Assembly: GCF_018760735.1 (NCBI RefSeq)
Contig: NZ_JAHHZN010000009.1
Span: 1-64,000 of the forward strand
Length of the DNA stretch: 64,000 nucleotides
Source of the DNA: Hymenobacter piscis
GTDB lineage: Bacteria > Bacteroidota > Bacteroidia > Cytophagales > Hymenobacteraceae
Direction of reading: 5' to 3'
In this document: positions 9,849-19,063 of the stretch, piece by piece
How positions within the stretch are numbered: position 1 is the first letter of the stretch
Layout of the letters: each line of letters opens with the position of its first letter
Notes under the pieces: generated by a model
The model's input: only the letters and a program-made list of their open reading frames with translations
Database searches by the model: none
Told to the model about the DNA's origin: nothing
Position numbers and translations under genes: made by a program

Positions 9849-9856
9849 CAAACCTA
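9849..9856 (-). promoter_or_regulatory. Promoter -7 box TAGGTTTG for the phasin-like gene
   Basis: This is an exact match to the Bacteroidota primary-sigma -7 consensus TAnnTTTG on the minus strand, about 100 bases upstream of the start codon in an AT-rich stretch. Transcription should start near 9842-9845. Confidence 0.6.
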
Positions 9857-9956
9857 CGAAAACACCACTATATAGTTGAAGATGAGTACGTTTTTTCTTT
9901 CATCAACTGCTATAATTTCACGACAAATCCACTCTGCAGCGGTAGTTTTCGGGTTT

Positions 9957-10895
9957 TCAGGCAGCTTTGCGAGTCGCCGGCTCGTCGGCCGCCGTGGCCC
10001 AGACCTGGCGGGTAAAGGCCGCTACCTGGTCGAGGGCGGTGCGGGCTTCGGGCAGGAAGCGCCAGAACAGGTGCCACCAATGCACCAGCCCCTCAAACAC
10101 CTGGAGCGTGACGGGCGTGCCGGCGGCGCGGGCCTTGGCGGCAAAGCGCTGCACGTCGTCGCCCAGCACCTCGGCGTTGGAAATCTGGATGAGCAGGGGC
10201 GGCAAATCGTGGAGGGCGGCCTGCACGGGCGACAAAAGCGGGTGCGTAAGGGGCGTATCGGCGGCGTAGAGCGGGCCCCAGCCCCGGATTTCCAGCGCCT
10301 CCAGCACTTGGCTTTCCTCCTGACACACCCGGCGCAACGTGCCCACGGGCAGCACCAAATCGGTCCAGGGTGAGAGGCCGATGGCGGCGGCGGGGCGGGG
10401 CTGGCCGGCCTCGCGCAGGGCCAGCAGCAGGGCCAGGGCCAGCCCGCCCCCGGCCGAGTCACCGGCCACGATGATATCGGCGGGCGCGTAGTCCTGGCGG
10501 AGCAGCCACTGGTAGGCCAGCTGGGCGTCATCGAGGGCGGCGGGGAAGGGATATTCGGGGGCTTTGCGGTAGTTGATGGTCAGGGCCGTGACGCCGCAGC
10601 GCTGGGCCAGCCGGCCCACCAGACTGCGGTGGGTGTTAAGCGAGCCCAGCACGTAGCCGCCCCCGTGCAGGTAGAGCAGCACCCGGCCCGGCGCGGCCCC
10701 GGCCGGCCGGATCCACTCGCCGGGCATACCGGCCACGTCGGCGTCTTCCAGCAGCACGTTCCAGGGCATGAGCTGGCCGAACGATAACAGCTCGGCGGCC
10801 AGGCGCATGGCCGGCAGCCGGGGCCGGCGGCGCGCCAGCGGCCCGGTAGCCGCCGTCAGGAATTGCTTGAGAATATGATGCTGAACGGAGGGCAT
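9957..10895 (-). CDS. Alpha/beta-hydrolase, HSL-type esterase/lipase (312 aa)
   Basis: A hormone-sensitive-lipase-like (bacterial family IV) esterase. The oxyanion-hole motif HGGGY is at 77-81. The nucleophile elbow GDSAGG has its serine at 147. The acidic residue lies in AEVLGDD (241-247) and the catalytic histidine in GLVHWWH (269-275). Family members hydrolyse short- to medium-chain carboxylic esters in the cytoplasm. No signal peptide is visible. It is followed after about 140 bases by an acyltransferase gene transcribed the same way; the order along the strand is acyltransferase first, then esterase. Confidence 0.88.
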   Translation of the reverse strand: MPSVQHHILKQFLTAATGPLARRRPRLPAMRLAAELLSFGQLMPWNVLLEDADVAGMPGEWIRPAGAAPGRVLLYLHGGGYVLGSLNTHRSLVGRLAQRCGVTALTINYRKAPEYPFPAALDDAQLAYQWLLRQDYAPADIIVAGDSAGGGLALALLLALREAGQPRPAAAIGLSPWTDLVLPVGTLRRVCQEESQVLEALEIRGWGPLYAADTPLTHPLLSPVQAALHDLPPLLIQISNAEVLGDDVQRFAAKARAAGTPVTLQVFEGLVHWWHLFWRFLPEARTALDQVAAFTRQVWATAADEPATRKAA

Positions 10896-11040
10896 TCTTT
10901 GGGGGAATTATGAATGATGAGTTATGCTTATGAATTGGCAGTGCCGGTTGTACGCCGCTATTCATAGTCAAAACGCATAATTCGGGGTGGGATTTGGGGG
11001 CGGCAAGCAGAGCAGAACGAATTCTTAATTCTTAATTCTA
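10896..11040. repeat. Intergenic repeat cassette with three AATTCTT heptamers reaching the acyltransferase stop codon
   Basis: Between two minus-strand genes, three near-perfect heptamers (AATTCTT, AATTCTT, AATTCTA) occupy 11020-11040. The last contains the stop codon of the acyltransferase gene (TAG on the minus strand). The other end of the gap (10905-10990) holds imperfect mirror words such as TTATGAATGATGAG and TTCATAGTC. It belongs to the window-wide family of stop-to-start word arrays. Confidence 0.6.
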
Positions 11041-12189
11041 TTTACCGATTCGGTGGCCTTTGTAGCCGCGGATGGCGATGGGAATCCAGCCTAGTACGGG
11101 AATGAAGAACGTGAGGGTGAAAGGGTTGCGCCAGAGCATGCGCCAGTAGGTGCCGGGGCTGCGCAGGTCGAGGTCGAAGTGACGGCGGCCGGCGCGGATG
11201 TACTGGCGCTCGAACTCCTGGAACAGCGCCGGCCAGGCCCAGGGCAGGAAAAACGGGAAGTAGCGCCAGTTGGCCCTGATGCGCTGCCACAGCTCCCGCC
11301 ACCGGTAAGGCTGCCGGCCGTACTGGGCCACGGCCGCGTCCAGCTCCCGCTGCATGCGGGCCCGCAACTCATTGGAAAGGGCCTGGTAATCCTCGCGGGT
11401 GAGGTCTTCGGAGGCCTTGTCGGTCATCTCGTAGGGCTTGATGCGCTGGCCGAGCACGAAGGTGAGCTTGGCCGGGAAGGCCATGTAGAAAAACCAGGGC
11501 TGCAGCAGCACCAGCAGCAGCACGGGCCCCATCGGGATAAAGGGAATCCCGATTTTCTTGCTCAGGCGGTTCACCCAGCCCCAACTGTAGGTGTAAGGGT
11601 TCAGGTACTCGCCATTGACGGTGTAGAACGGGATGATATCGGTGCGGTGCTCGATGCCCAGGCGCACGATGCTGGTGGCTAGGCGCTGAAGCTGGTACTT
11701 GTTGTTGAACCCCTTCCCGATGCCCGGCACCCCCTCGGGGTAGAGCATCAGGTTGTGGTCGTTGTAGTACATCATCGTCTCGAAGTTGAGCGTGGTGGCG
11801 TCTACGCTGCCGGCCCGCTTCCAAAAGTCGCGCACCAGAAACGGGTTCATCAGCACCGACTGCGACAACATGGGCGCGGCCAGGGGCCGGGGCAGGTCGC
11901 GCTGGTCGGGCAGGCGGCGCCACAGGTGCGAGAGGGCCACGATGGCGTCCCAGGGGAAGGCCATGCCCGAGTGGTTGGAGGCGAAGATGAGGGGCCGGTC
12001 GGGGTTGTTGCGCTGGGGATAGTCCTCGAACCCGATCAGCTCCGAGCGGAACCACACCCGGTCGAGCATTTGCAGCACGTTCTGGTCGAGCGTTTCCACG
12101 AACTGCTCATCGAAATAATCGGAATAAATGTGCTGATTGGCCCGGATAGCGGGCGGCGGCTGAGGTAAGGCAGCGGGAGTATGGGCCAT
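11038..12189 (-). CDS. Lysophospholipid acyltransferase-like (PlsC/LPLAT superfamily) protein (383 aa)
   Basis: The acceptor-site block SNHSGMAFPWDA (71-82) matches LPLAT proteins, with histidine and aspartate spaced wider (H-x7-D) than in classical PlsC (H-x4-D), as in DGAT/MGAT-like members. A second block, YPEGVPGIGKG (150-160), corresponds to the FPEGTRS glycerol-3-phosphate-binding motif. Hydrophobic segments near 225-245 and at the C-terminus (TLTFFIPVLGWIPIAI) suggest membrane association. It probably transfers acyl chains to a lysolipid or other lipid acceptor; the exact substrate cannot be read. The neighbouring esterase suggests a lipid-remodelling context. Confidence 0.82.
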   Translation of the reverse strand: MAHTPAALPQPPPAIRANQHIYSDYFDEQFVETLDQNVLQMLDRVWFRSELIGFEDYPQRNNPDRPLIFASNHSGMAFPWDAIVALSHLWRRLPDQRDLPRPLAAPMLSQSVLMNPFLVRDFWKRAGSVDATTLNFETMMYYNDHNLMLYPEGVPGIGKGFNNKYQLQRLATSIVRLGIEHRTDIIPFYTVNGEYLNPYTYSWGWVNRLSKKIGIPFIPMGPVLLLVLLQPWFFYMAFPAKLTFVLGQRIKPYEMTDKASEDLTREDYQALSNELRARMQRELDAAVAQYGRQPYRWRELWQRIRANWRYFPFFLPWAWPALFQEFERQYIRAGRRHFDLDLRSPGTYWRMLWRNPFTLTFFIPVLGWIPIAIRGYKGHRIGK

Positions 12190-12266
12190 GGAGTGGCAAG
12201 TGGGAGTATGGGCGGGCTTCTAATGTACTGATTTTGCTTACTTCTGCCTACGGCAGATGGCCCGGT

Positions 12267-13544
12267 TCAGATCTGGCGCCTGAGCCGGACGCTAGCCGTG
12301 AACAGCTCCCCGTCGGGCCGGCGCACCACAAACAGCAGCTGGCGGCCATCCTGGGAATGCAGCATGCGGCTAAGCTGGTTGAGGTTGAAGAACTCGGCCG
12401 GCAACAGGTTAATCGACATGATTTCGTCGCCGGATTGCAGGCCCGCCTGGTCGGCCGGACTGCCCGCTTCCACCCGCAGCAAACGATACTGCCGGTACTG
12501 GGGCCCGAAGGCCAGCACATCGAAGCCGCACATATCATGCTCAAACGGGTCGCGGAACGTGCTGTTGGGTTCGAGCAGCAGCTGGTTGTGGCGGTAATCG
12601 ATAACGATGCGGAAGCGTTTGAGCAGCTCGAAGCCCAGATTGCCGTTGCGGGGCGCATCGGCCCGCAGGGCTACGTCGGTTGAATCGGGGAAGGACGTGA
12701 GCAGGGACGGAATCCGGTAGCGGCCCAGCTGCAGGGCGGGCACCCGGCCCAGGTAGCCGTTGATGTTGCCGCTCAGGCCCCGGCCCAGCTGGGTGCGCAA
12801 ACGGGCCGCGGGCAGGCGCAGGCGGGGGTCGGAAGTGGTTTCCAGCGACAGAGCGTGGCCGGCCCCGGTATCGAGCACCAGCTTTGCGGGCATGGTCAGG
12901 GCCGCACTCAGCTGCAACGGAACCGTCAGGTAAGCCTTGCGGCCTTCCATATCGAGGGGGAGGCGGGCCCAGCGGCGGCTACGCGGGGCGCGGTAGTGGT
13001 CCGGGGCGTGGAAGGTAAGCTGCTGCTGCTCCGGGTCGACTTCCACCACGAAGCTGCGGAACACGTCGGAGCCCAGCAGGCCGTGAATGGGCATGCCCAC
13101 GTAGCCCGAAAGGTTGAGCACGTCGTCGGAGAGCAGCAGAAACGAGGCGCCGGCCGCCTGCACGCCATCGGCCAGCGTCACGGCCACGTCGTTGGCCTGA
13201 TAGGCTTCCAGGGGGCTTTCCTCGCCGGCTCCGGCCACCAGAAACCGGCCCTGGAGGCGCAGGTTCAGGTCCTGGCCCAGCCTCGGATCGGTAATCAGGG
13301 AGCTGCTGATGCCGGTATCGAGCAGAAAGTTGAAGGGCCCGCGGCCGTTGAGCAGCACTTCCACCACGATGAGGTTGCGCTGGAGCAGAAACGGCAGGCG
13401 GGCCCGTCGGATCTGGGGCCGCCGGAACTGGTACACGGCCGGTTGCGCCGCCACCTCCCCGATGCCAAGCAGCAGCAAGGCCCACAACCCAGCCCAATGG
13501 GCACGCCGGCACTGCTGCAGTAAACTTCGGATTCGTAACCACAT
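12267..13544 (-). CDS. Secreted retropepsin-like aspartyl protease with PDZ domain (425 aa)
   Basis: A signal peptide (LWALLLLGIGEVAAQ) precedes two pepsin-like half-sites: NFLLDTGIS with Asp76 and LVLDTGAGH with Asp225, each followed by the hydrophobic-Gly flap context (HGLLGSD and GNLGFELL). The C-terminal about 75 residues (VEAGSPADQAGLQSGDEIMSIN) are a PDZ domain, which usually binds C-termini or unfolded segments. This protease-PDZ layout is common in Bacteroidota and is expected in the periplasm. The preferred substrate is unknown. It lies between menC and the acyltransferase on the same strand with short gaps. Confidence 0.87.
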   Translation of the reverse strand: MWLRIRSLLQQCRRAHWAGLWALLLLGIGEVAAQPAVYQFRRPQIRRARLPFLLQRNLIVVEVLLNGRGPFNFLLDTGISSSLITDPRLGQDLNLRLQGRFLVAGAGEESPLEAYQANDVAVTLADGVQAAGASFLLLSDDVLNLSGYVGMPIHGLLGSDVFRSFVVEVDPEQQQLTFHAPDHYRAPRSRRWARLPLDMEGRKAYLTVPLQLSAALTMPAKLVLDTGAGHALSLETTSDPRLRLPAARLRTQLGRGLSGNINGYLGRVPALQLGRYRIPSLLTSFPDSTDVALRADAPRNGNLGFELLKRFRIVIDYRHNQLLLEPNSTFRDPFEHDMCGFDVLAFGPQYRQYRLLRVEAGSPADQAGLQSGDEIMSINLLPAEFFNLNQLSRMLHSQDGRQLLFVVRRPDGELFTASVRLRRQI

Positions 13545-13613
13545 AACCTGAGCAAAGCAACTCAGGGAAGATACTGAAAAATCCTATTTCCGACGCATTC
13601 CCGGCCCGGCCAT

Positions 13614-14684
13614 TCAGCCGGGTTCCTCCCAGTGCCCGGCCGGCGCGTAGTGCAGGTGGCCGGCCCGGATGCTGAGCGGGGCCTCCAGGTTGTTGTGGTA
13701 AAGCTGGCCCGTGCCTAACCCCTGCGGAAACCCGGGCCGGCCGTAGGAGCCGGCCAGCTGGCTGATGGCGTTGAGCCCCACGTTGGATTCCAGGGCCGAT
13801 GTCAGCCACCAGCCTATACGGTGGGTTTCGGCCAGTTCCATCCAGGCGCGGCTGGCGCCCAGGCCGCCCAGCAGCGTGGGCTTGAGGATGAGGTAGGCAG
13901 GTTGAGTGAGCTCGAGCAGCTCCCGCTGCCGGGCGGGCTCGGTCAGGCCGATGAGCTCCTCGTCGAGGGCTACGGGCACGGGCGAGTGCCGGCACACCCG
14001 GGCCAGCGCCGGCCACTGCCCGGCGGCAATCGGCTGCTCGATGGAGTGCAACTCGTAGCGGGCCAGCTGCTCCAGCTTGCCCAGGGCCTCGGCCGCCCCG
14101 AAGGCCCCGTTGGCATCCACGCGCAGCGTGAGCCGCTCCGGACCCGCCACCGCCCGGATATCGGCCAGAATGCGCAGCTCGGTGGCAAAATCGAGCCCCC
14201 CGATTTTCAGCTTCAGGCAGTCGTAGCCGGCGGCCAGCTTTTTTTCAATCTGGTCCCGCATAAAATCGACCTCGCCCATCCACACCAGGCCGTTGATGGG
14301 CAGGCCCGCTTCGCCCCGGCTGAAGGCGTTATCGTAGAGCTGATGCCGGCCGCCGCGCTGCCAGTCGAGGGCGGCCGTTTCGAGGGCGAAGCGCAGGGCG
14401 GGCCACTCGGGACCCACTAGGGCGGCAGCTTCTTCGGGCAGCAGCTCGCGCAGCTGGCGGCGGTTGAAATCGCGCACGAAACCTTCCAGCGTAGCGGCGA
14501 AATCGGGCCGGTGGTCGGGACTGAGGCCGGCCAGCGGGGCGGCTTCGCCCCAGCCTACCCGCCCGGGCGCGGCTTCGTCGTGGAGGTGCAGGTAGTGGGC
14601 CGTGTGCTCGGTGAGGGCGCCGCGGGAAGTGCGGGCGGGAAAGTTGAAACGTAGCGTGCGGCGGCTGTGGCGCAGTTGGAGCAT
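13614..14684 (-). CDS. menC: o-Succinylbenzoate synthase (enolase superfamily), 356 aa
   Basis: The ATG at 14684 (MLQLRHSRRTLRF) is chosen: the frame continues upstream, but that part is compositionally unlike a protein, and the chosen start gives the usual family length. Enolase-superfamily residues are all present: the K-x-K base in CLKLKIGG, metal-binding Asp, Glu and Asp in LRVDANGAF, HSIEQPI and VALDEEL, and the opposite lysine in LILKPTLLGG. The SALESNVGL block follows. These fit MenC, which dehydrates SHCHC to o-succinylbenzoate in menaquinone synthesis. N-succinyl amino-acid racemase activity is the usual alternative in this family. A TATATTGC box lies about 20 bases upstream. Confidence 0.82.
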   Translation of the reverse strand: MLQLRHSRRTLRFNFPARTSRGALTEHTAHYLHLHDEAAPGRVGWGEAAPLAGLSPDHRPDFAATLEGFVRDFNRRQLRELLPEEAAALVGPEWPALRFALETAALDWQRGGRHQLYDNAFSRGEAGLPINGLVWMGEVDFMRDQIEKKLAAGYDCLKLKIGGLDFATELRILADIRAVAGPERLTLRVDANGAFGAAEALGKLEQLARYELHSIEQPIAAGQWPALARVCRHSPVPVALDEELIGLTEPARQRELLELTQPAYLILKPTLLGGLGASRAWMELAETHRIGWWLTSALESNVGLNAISQLAGSYGRPGFPQGLGTGQLYHNNLEAPLSIRAGHLHYAPAGHWEEPG

Positions 14685-14831
14685 GGGCAGAGCAGGAACG
14701 GAAAGCGGCAATATACGCGGGCCGCCCGGAACCGGAACGCCGCCCGCAGGCCGGAAATCCGGCCCCGGGCGGCGTGTCATGTGGGAAGAAGCGGGACGAA
14801 CCGGCCCGCGCCCCCTGCCTGGCGGCAACCG

Positions 14832-15077
14832 TTACGCCGTGGCGCTGTTCTGCGGGCCAGTGCTGCGGCTGGCCTGACCGCCCTTGCGGCCGGCTTCGCG
14901 CGCTTCCTCCGAAGTGAAGCGGTGGCCCCGGCCGCTCAGGTGCGAGGCCCGGCCGCCTTCGCTGGCAATACGGCGCTGGGTGGCGGGGTCCATGGCGGCA
15001 AAACCGCGCGGGCGTTTGGTGACCGGCGTTTCGGAAGCTGGGGTGCGGCGGGCGGAGGTGGCTGCTTTCGTATTCAT
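14832..15077 (-). CDS. KGG-repeat stress protein, YciG/Con-10 type (81 aa)
   Basis: Two copies of the KGG-type motif are visible: MDPATQRRIASEGGRASH and FTSEEAREAGRKGGQAS, the signature of YciG-like general stress proteins. The N-terminus is Lys/Arg/Thr-rich and probably disordered. These small hydrophilic proteins are usually induced in stationary phase or by desiccation and osmotic stress; the molecular role is unresolved. It is divergent from egtB, which itself protects against oxidative stress. Confidence 0.8.
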   Translation of the reverse strand: MNTKAATSARRTPASETPVTKRPRGFAAMDPATQRRIASEGGRASHLSGRGHRFTSEEAREAGRKGGQASRSTGPQNSATA

Positions 15078-15346
15078 AGCGTCTGCGTGAGGTAAGTGAA
15101 CGAACAGGTTGAAAAGAACAGGTTGGGAAGGAAAGGAGGAAGAAAGTAGGCGGATGGATGCTCGTCTTACGCCAACAAGAGGCCTGACAGAGGGGATTTA
15201 CGGTCTGATTCAGGGTTTATTCCGGAAAATACCGCTTTCTACTGAGGAGCTGTTCGGTATAAATACGGAGGGGCTGCGCGCGCGCCAAAACCAGCCGGAC
15301 GGGCAGCCGGTCAGCCAACAACCGGGGCGGTTTGCCGTTACAGCTA

Positions 15347-15354
15347 TACATTCG
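15347..15354 (+). promoter_or_regulatory. Promoter -7 box TACATTCG for egtB
   Basis: Matches TAnnTTYG, the variant that recurs upstream of genes in this window. It ends 20 bases before the egtB ATG, predicting a leader of about 15 bases. The rest of the 297-base gap between the KGG gene and egtB holds nothing recognisable. Confidence 0.55.
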
Positions 15355-15374
15355 GTTTCTTATCCTGCTGCTTT

Positions 15375-16676
15375 ATGTCTGCTCCTTCCGCCCCCGGCCT
15401 GGCCCCGGCGCCCACCATCGTTTCCGCTCCCCAGGCCCGTTACCAGGCCGTCCGCCGGCAGTCGGTGGCCTTGTGCGAGCCCCTGCTGCCCGAAGACACG
15501 GTAGTGCAGCCCATGCTGGATGTGAGTCCGCCCAAGTGGCACCTGGCCCACACCACCTGGTTCTGGGAAACGTTTCTGCTGCGCGACTACCTGCCCGGCT
15601 ACGTCGTGTTCCACGCCGATTACGCCTTTCTGTTCAACTCTTACTACAACTCCCTGGGCTCCCGCGTAAACCGCGCCGACCGGGGCACCCTCTCCCGCCC
15701 GCCCCTGCCCGACGTGTACGCCTACCGCACCGCCGTCGATGCCCGCATGCAGGAGCTATTGGAACAGGCCGATACCCTGCCGCCGGCCTTCTGGGAGGTG
15801 TTTGAGCTGGGCCTGCAGCACGAGCAGCAGCACCAGGAGCTGCTGGCCACCGACATCAAATACATCCTCAGCACCAGTCCCTTGGCCCCGGCTTACCTGA
15901 GCGAAAAATCAGAGGAGGGAAAGGATGAACTGCCGCCGCAGGCTTCCTGGCTGCCGATTCCGGGCGGGGTGTACCGGATCGGGTTCGAGGGCGAGGGGTT
16001 CTGCTTCGATAACGAGCAGGCCCCGCACGATACCTACGTGGCCGATTTTGAGCTGCAAAACCGCCTCGTGACCAATGCCGAATACCTCGAGTTCATGGAA
16101 GCCGGCGGCTACCGCGACTTCCGGTTCTGGCTCGGGGAAGGCTGGGACCTGGTGCAGCAGCAGGGCTGGGAAGCGCCCCTGTACTGGGTGCTGCGCGACG
16201 GAAGCTGGCACCGGTTCACCCACCACGGCCTGCAATCCGTGAACCCGGCTGCGCCGGTTACGCACGTGAGCTTCTACGAGGCCGATGCCTACGCCCAGTG
16301 GCGGGGCTGCCGCCTGCCCACCGAGCAGGAATGGGAAATTGCCGCCCGCCGCTTCCGGCCCGAAAAAGCCGGGGGCACCTTCTTGGAAAGCAGCCTCCTC
16401 GACCCCCAGCCCCTCCCCGCCCATGCGGCACCCGACCAGTGCCATCAGCTCCTCGGCGACGCCTGGGAATGGACCTACTCGGCCTACCACCCCTACCCCG
16501 GCTACGAGCGCGCGGCCGGAGCCCTGGGCGAGTACAACGGCAAATTCATGCTCAACCAATTGGTGCTGCGCGGGGGATCCTGCGCTACGCCCGAAAGCCA
16601 CATCCGCCTCACTTACCGCAACTTCTTCCACGCCGACAAGCGCTGGCAGTTCACCGGCATCCGCCTGGCCCGGTAA
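15375..16676 (+). CDS. egtB: Ergothioneine biosynthesis sulfoxide synthase EgtB (433 aa)
   Basis: Residues about 20-160 are a DinB-like iron-binding domain. The three predicted iron ligands are a histidine in KWHLAH (56-59) and two in HEQQHQE (149-155). Residues about 190-433 are a formylglycine-generating-enzyme-type domain (WLPIPGG, RLPTEQEWE, LLGDAWEWT, RGGSCAT). EgtB couples hercynine with a thiol donor using O2 and non-haem iron. It is followed by egtD, the preceding enzyme in the pathway. No egtA or egtC is adjacent, so the thiol donor might be cysteine rather than gamma-glutamylcysteine; that is inference. OvoA is excluded because it normally carries a fused methyltransferase. Confidence 0.93.
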   Translation: MSAPSAPGLAPAPTIVSAPQARYQAVRRQSVALCEPLLPEDTVVQPMLDVSPPKWHLAHTTWFWETFLLRDYLPGYVVFHADYAFLFNSYYNSLGSRVNRADRGTLSRPPLPDVYAYRTAVDARMQELLEQADTLPPAFWEVFELGLQHEQQHQELLATDIKYILSTSPLAPAYLSEKSEEGKDELPPQASWLPIPGGVYRIGFEGEGFCFDNEQAPHDTYVADFELQNRLVTNAEYLEFMEAGGYRDFRFWLGEGWDLVQQQGWEAPLYWVLRDGSWHRFTHHGLQSVNPAAPVTHVSFYEADAYAQWRGCRLPTEQEWEIAARRFRPEKAGGTFLESSLLDPQPLPAHAAPDQCHQLLGDAWEWTYSAYHPYPGYERAAGALGEYNGKFMLNQLVLRGGSCATPESHIRLTYRNFFHADKRWQFTGIRLAR

Positions 16677-16687
16677 TTTTTGTTCTT

Positions 16688-16771
16688 TGGCTGTTAGCTG
16701 TTAGCTGTTAGCTGTTAGCTGAAAGAACGAAAGCCAACAGCTAACAGCCAGAGGCCAACAGCCAACAGCTA
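16688..16771 (+). repeat. GCTGTTA heptamer array with inverted counterpart between egtB and egtD
   Basis: Starting about 12 bases after the egtB stop, the word GCTGTTA is repeated about 4.5 times (16689-16721). The inverted words AACAGCTAACAGCC and AACAGCCAACAGC then fill 16736-16770. The transcript can fold into a long imperfect hairpin between two genes that should be co-transcribed. It ends 31 bases before the egtD ATG. Confidence 0.8.
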
Positions 16772-16801
16772 GTCGTAGTCCTTTCCTCTCTCCTTCCGCT
16801 C

Positions 16802-17803
16802 ATGCCTGCACCGTCTACCCCGTCCGTTTCTGAATTACCCGTTCCCGATCATGCGGCCCTGCCCGATCCGAATACGTTTCTGCGCCAACACGTGCGCGAG
16901 GGGCTGAGCCGGCCGTTTAAAACCTTGTCGTCGATGTATTTCTACGATGACGAGGGCAGCCGGCTGTTTCAGCAGATTATGGCCCTGCCGGAGTACTACC
17001 CCACCCGGACCGAGTTCGGCCTGCTGACCCACCACCGGGCGGCCATCAGCCAGGCCTTGCGGCCCCAGGACCCGGCCGAGTCGTTTTTTCTGCTCGAACT
17101 CGGAGCCGGCGACGGGCTTAAAACCAAAATTCTGCTGCGTGAGCTCCTCGAAACCGGGGCCAGCTTCACCTACGTGCCCGTCGATATTTCGGCGGCGGCC
17201 CTGGAGGGGCTGGCGGCCAGCCTCCGGGCCGAGCTGCCCGACCTGCGCGTGGAGCCCGTAGTAGCCGATTACGCCGACGCGTTGCGCCTGATGGCGGGCC
17301 GGCCGGGCCGTAAGGCGGTCCTGTTCCTGGGCTCCAACATCGGCAACTTCCTGCCCGCCGACCGCCACCAGTTCCTGCTCGACCTGGCTCAGCCCCTCAC
17401 GCCCGATGACCGCCTGCTCATCGGCTTCGATCTGCAGAAAGACCCGCGCCGGATCCGCGCCGCCTACGACGACACCCAGGGCGTGACGGCGGCCTTCAAC
17501 TTCAACCTGCTCCACCGCCTCAACCGCGAGCTGGGCGCCGACTTCGACCTCGACCACTGGCAGCACTACACCGATTATGACCCGCTGGACGGAGCCGTGC
17601 GCTCCTTCCTGGTCAGTGCCCGCGCCCAAACCGTGCAGTTCAAGGCCCTGAACTGGACCGTCGATTTTCGGGCCTGGGAGATGATTCACACCGAAAACTC
17701 CTACAAATTCACCCAAAGCAGCATCAACCAACTGGCCGAGGAAGCCGGCTTGCAGGTCGCCAATTTCTTCACCGACGAGCAGGACTTCTTCGCCGACGTA
17801 GTT

Positions 17804-17821
<18 letters not shown>
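16802..17821 (+). CDS. egtD: L-histidine N-alpha-methyltransferase EgtD (339 aa)
   Basis: An EgtD-type SAM methyltransferase that trimethylates histidine to hercynine, the first step of ergothioneine synthesis. Visible motifs are the N-terminal SSMYFYDDEGSRLF, the SAM site LELGAGDGLKTK (98-109), LGSNIGNF (176-183), and the family-specific YDDTQGVTAAFN and LNRELGAD blocks. The length matches the family (about 320-340). The last residues (RIKN, then TAA) are encoded by the TTAAGAA heptamer array that begins at 17804, so the C-terminus appears to have been reset by the repeat. Confidence 0.94.
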
Positions 17822-17973
<152 letters not shown>

Positions 17974-17974
17974 C

Positions 17975-19063
17975 ATGCCGATTTCCCTGGCTTCCGGGTA
18001 CGGAAACTTTGCCGTTCCGGCCGCAGCTAGCGCGGCCGCGGCCCGCCTGTTGGGTAGTGGTCCGCTGGAGGTGCTGCCTGCGGCCGGTTCGGAAGCCTTG
18101 CGCACGGCTCTGGTGGCTGCCGGCCGGCCGGCTGGCGCGGTGCCGCTGAGTGCCGAAAACGTGGTCGTGACGCCCGGGGCGAAAGCGGCTTTGTTTGCCT
18201 TGCTCAAAACCGTGCTGCGGCCCGGCGACGAAGTGCTGCTGCCCACCCCCAACTGGTTCGGGTTTGCGGCCCTGGTGGAGCAGGCCGGCGGCAGGCTGCG
18301 CACCCTGCCCCTGAACCCGGCCGACGACTACGCCCTGCGGGCCGACCAGCTGCGGGCGGCCCTTTCGGAGCGGACGCGGGTGCTGCTGCTTTCCAACCCT
18401 AATAACCCCAGCGGCCGCCTCTACCGCCGCGCCGAGCTGACCGAGTGGCTCACCGTGACCCGGGACTTCCCGGACCTGTTCGTGCTCAGCGACGAAATCT
18501 ACAACCTCATTCACTTCGTGGCGGAGCCCGCGCCTTCCCTGCTTGATTTCCCGGACCCGCGGGGCCGTCACCTGGTGGTGAATGGGTTCAGCAAGTCTCT
18601 GGCCCTCATTGGCTGGGGCGTGGGCTACCTGGTGGCCCCGGCAGCCGTGGCCCGGGCCTGCGCCGACTGGCAGCACGCCACGGGCTGCGCCGTGCCGGCC
18701 CCCACCCAGGCGGCGGCGCTGGCCGTTACGGAGCAGGCCGCCGTTATCGGCGCGAAATTGGTGGCGCAGTTGCGGCCCAACCGCGCCCGCCTCCTCGATT
18801 TTCTGGCGGCCCGCCCCGCCATTCCGCCTGCCCGCCCCACGGCCACTTACTACGCCTACCCCGACCTGCGCGCCTACCTCCGCCCCGGCCTGCCCCCCGC
18901 CGAAGCCTCAGCCGAGCTAATCACGCGCCTCCACCAAGCCGGCGTGGACGTGGTGGACGGCACCAGTTGCGGCACCCCCGGTTTCGCGCGCATCTCCTAC
19001 GCCATCCCTGAAACCGACCTCACGGAGGCGCTACGGCGGATGAGTGAGGTGTTAGGCAATTGA
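17975..19063 (+). CDS. PLP-dependent class I/II aminotransferase-fold enzyme (362 aa)
   Basis: Fold-type I residues are clear: NPNNPSG (141-147), SDEIYN (172-177) and the PLP lysine in NGFSKSLA (Lys207). The protein is short for the AspC family and lacks a signal peptide. The reaction cannot be read from sequence; the class includes aspartate/aromatic aminotransferases and C-S beta-lyases of the MalY/PatB kind. Its position directly after egtB-egtD invites the idea that it supplies the C-S lyase step normally done by EgtE, which belongs to a different PLP subgroup. That is a hypothesis from context only. Confidence 0.8.
   Translation: MPISLASGYGNFAVPAAASAAAARLLGSGPLEVLPAAGSEALRTALVAAGRPAGAVPLSAENVVVTPGAKAALFALLKTVLRPGDEVLLPTPNWFGFAALVEQAGGRLRTLPLNPADDYALRADQLRAALSERTRVLLLSNPNNPSGRLYRRAELTEWLTVTRDFPDLFVLSDEIYNLIHFVAEPAPSLLDFPDPRGRHLVVNGFSKSLALIGWGVGYLVAPAAVARACADWQHATGCAVPAPTQAAALAVTEQAAVIGAKLVAQLRPNRARLLDFLAARPAIPPARPTATYYAYPDLRAYLRPGLPPAEASAELITRLHQAGVDVVDGTSCGTPGFARISYAIPETDLTEALRRMSEVLGN

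Noticed and set aside
15109..15504. 131-codon frame upstream of and overlapping egtB
   Set aside because: Overlaps the conserved EgtB N-terminus in another frame and has no protein character.
16688..16771. Riboswitch or small RNA between egtB and egtD
   Set aside because: The structure is explained by tandem heptamers and their inverted copies; no known riboswitch core is visible.
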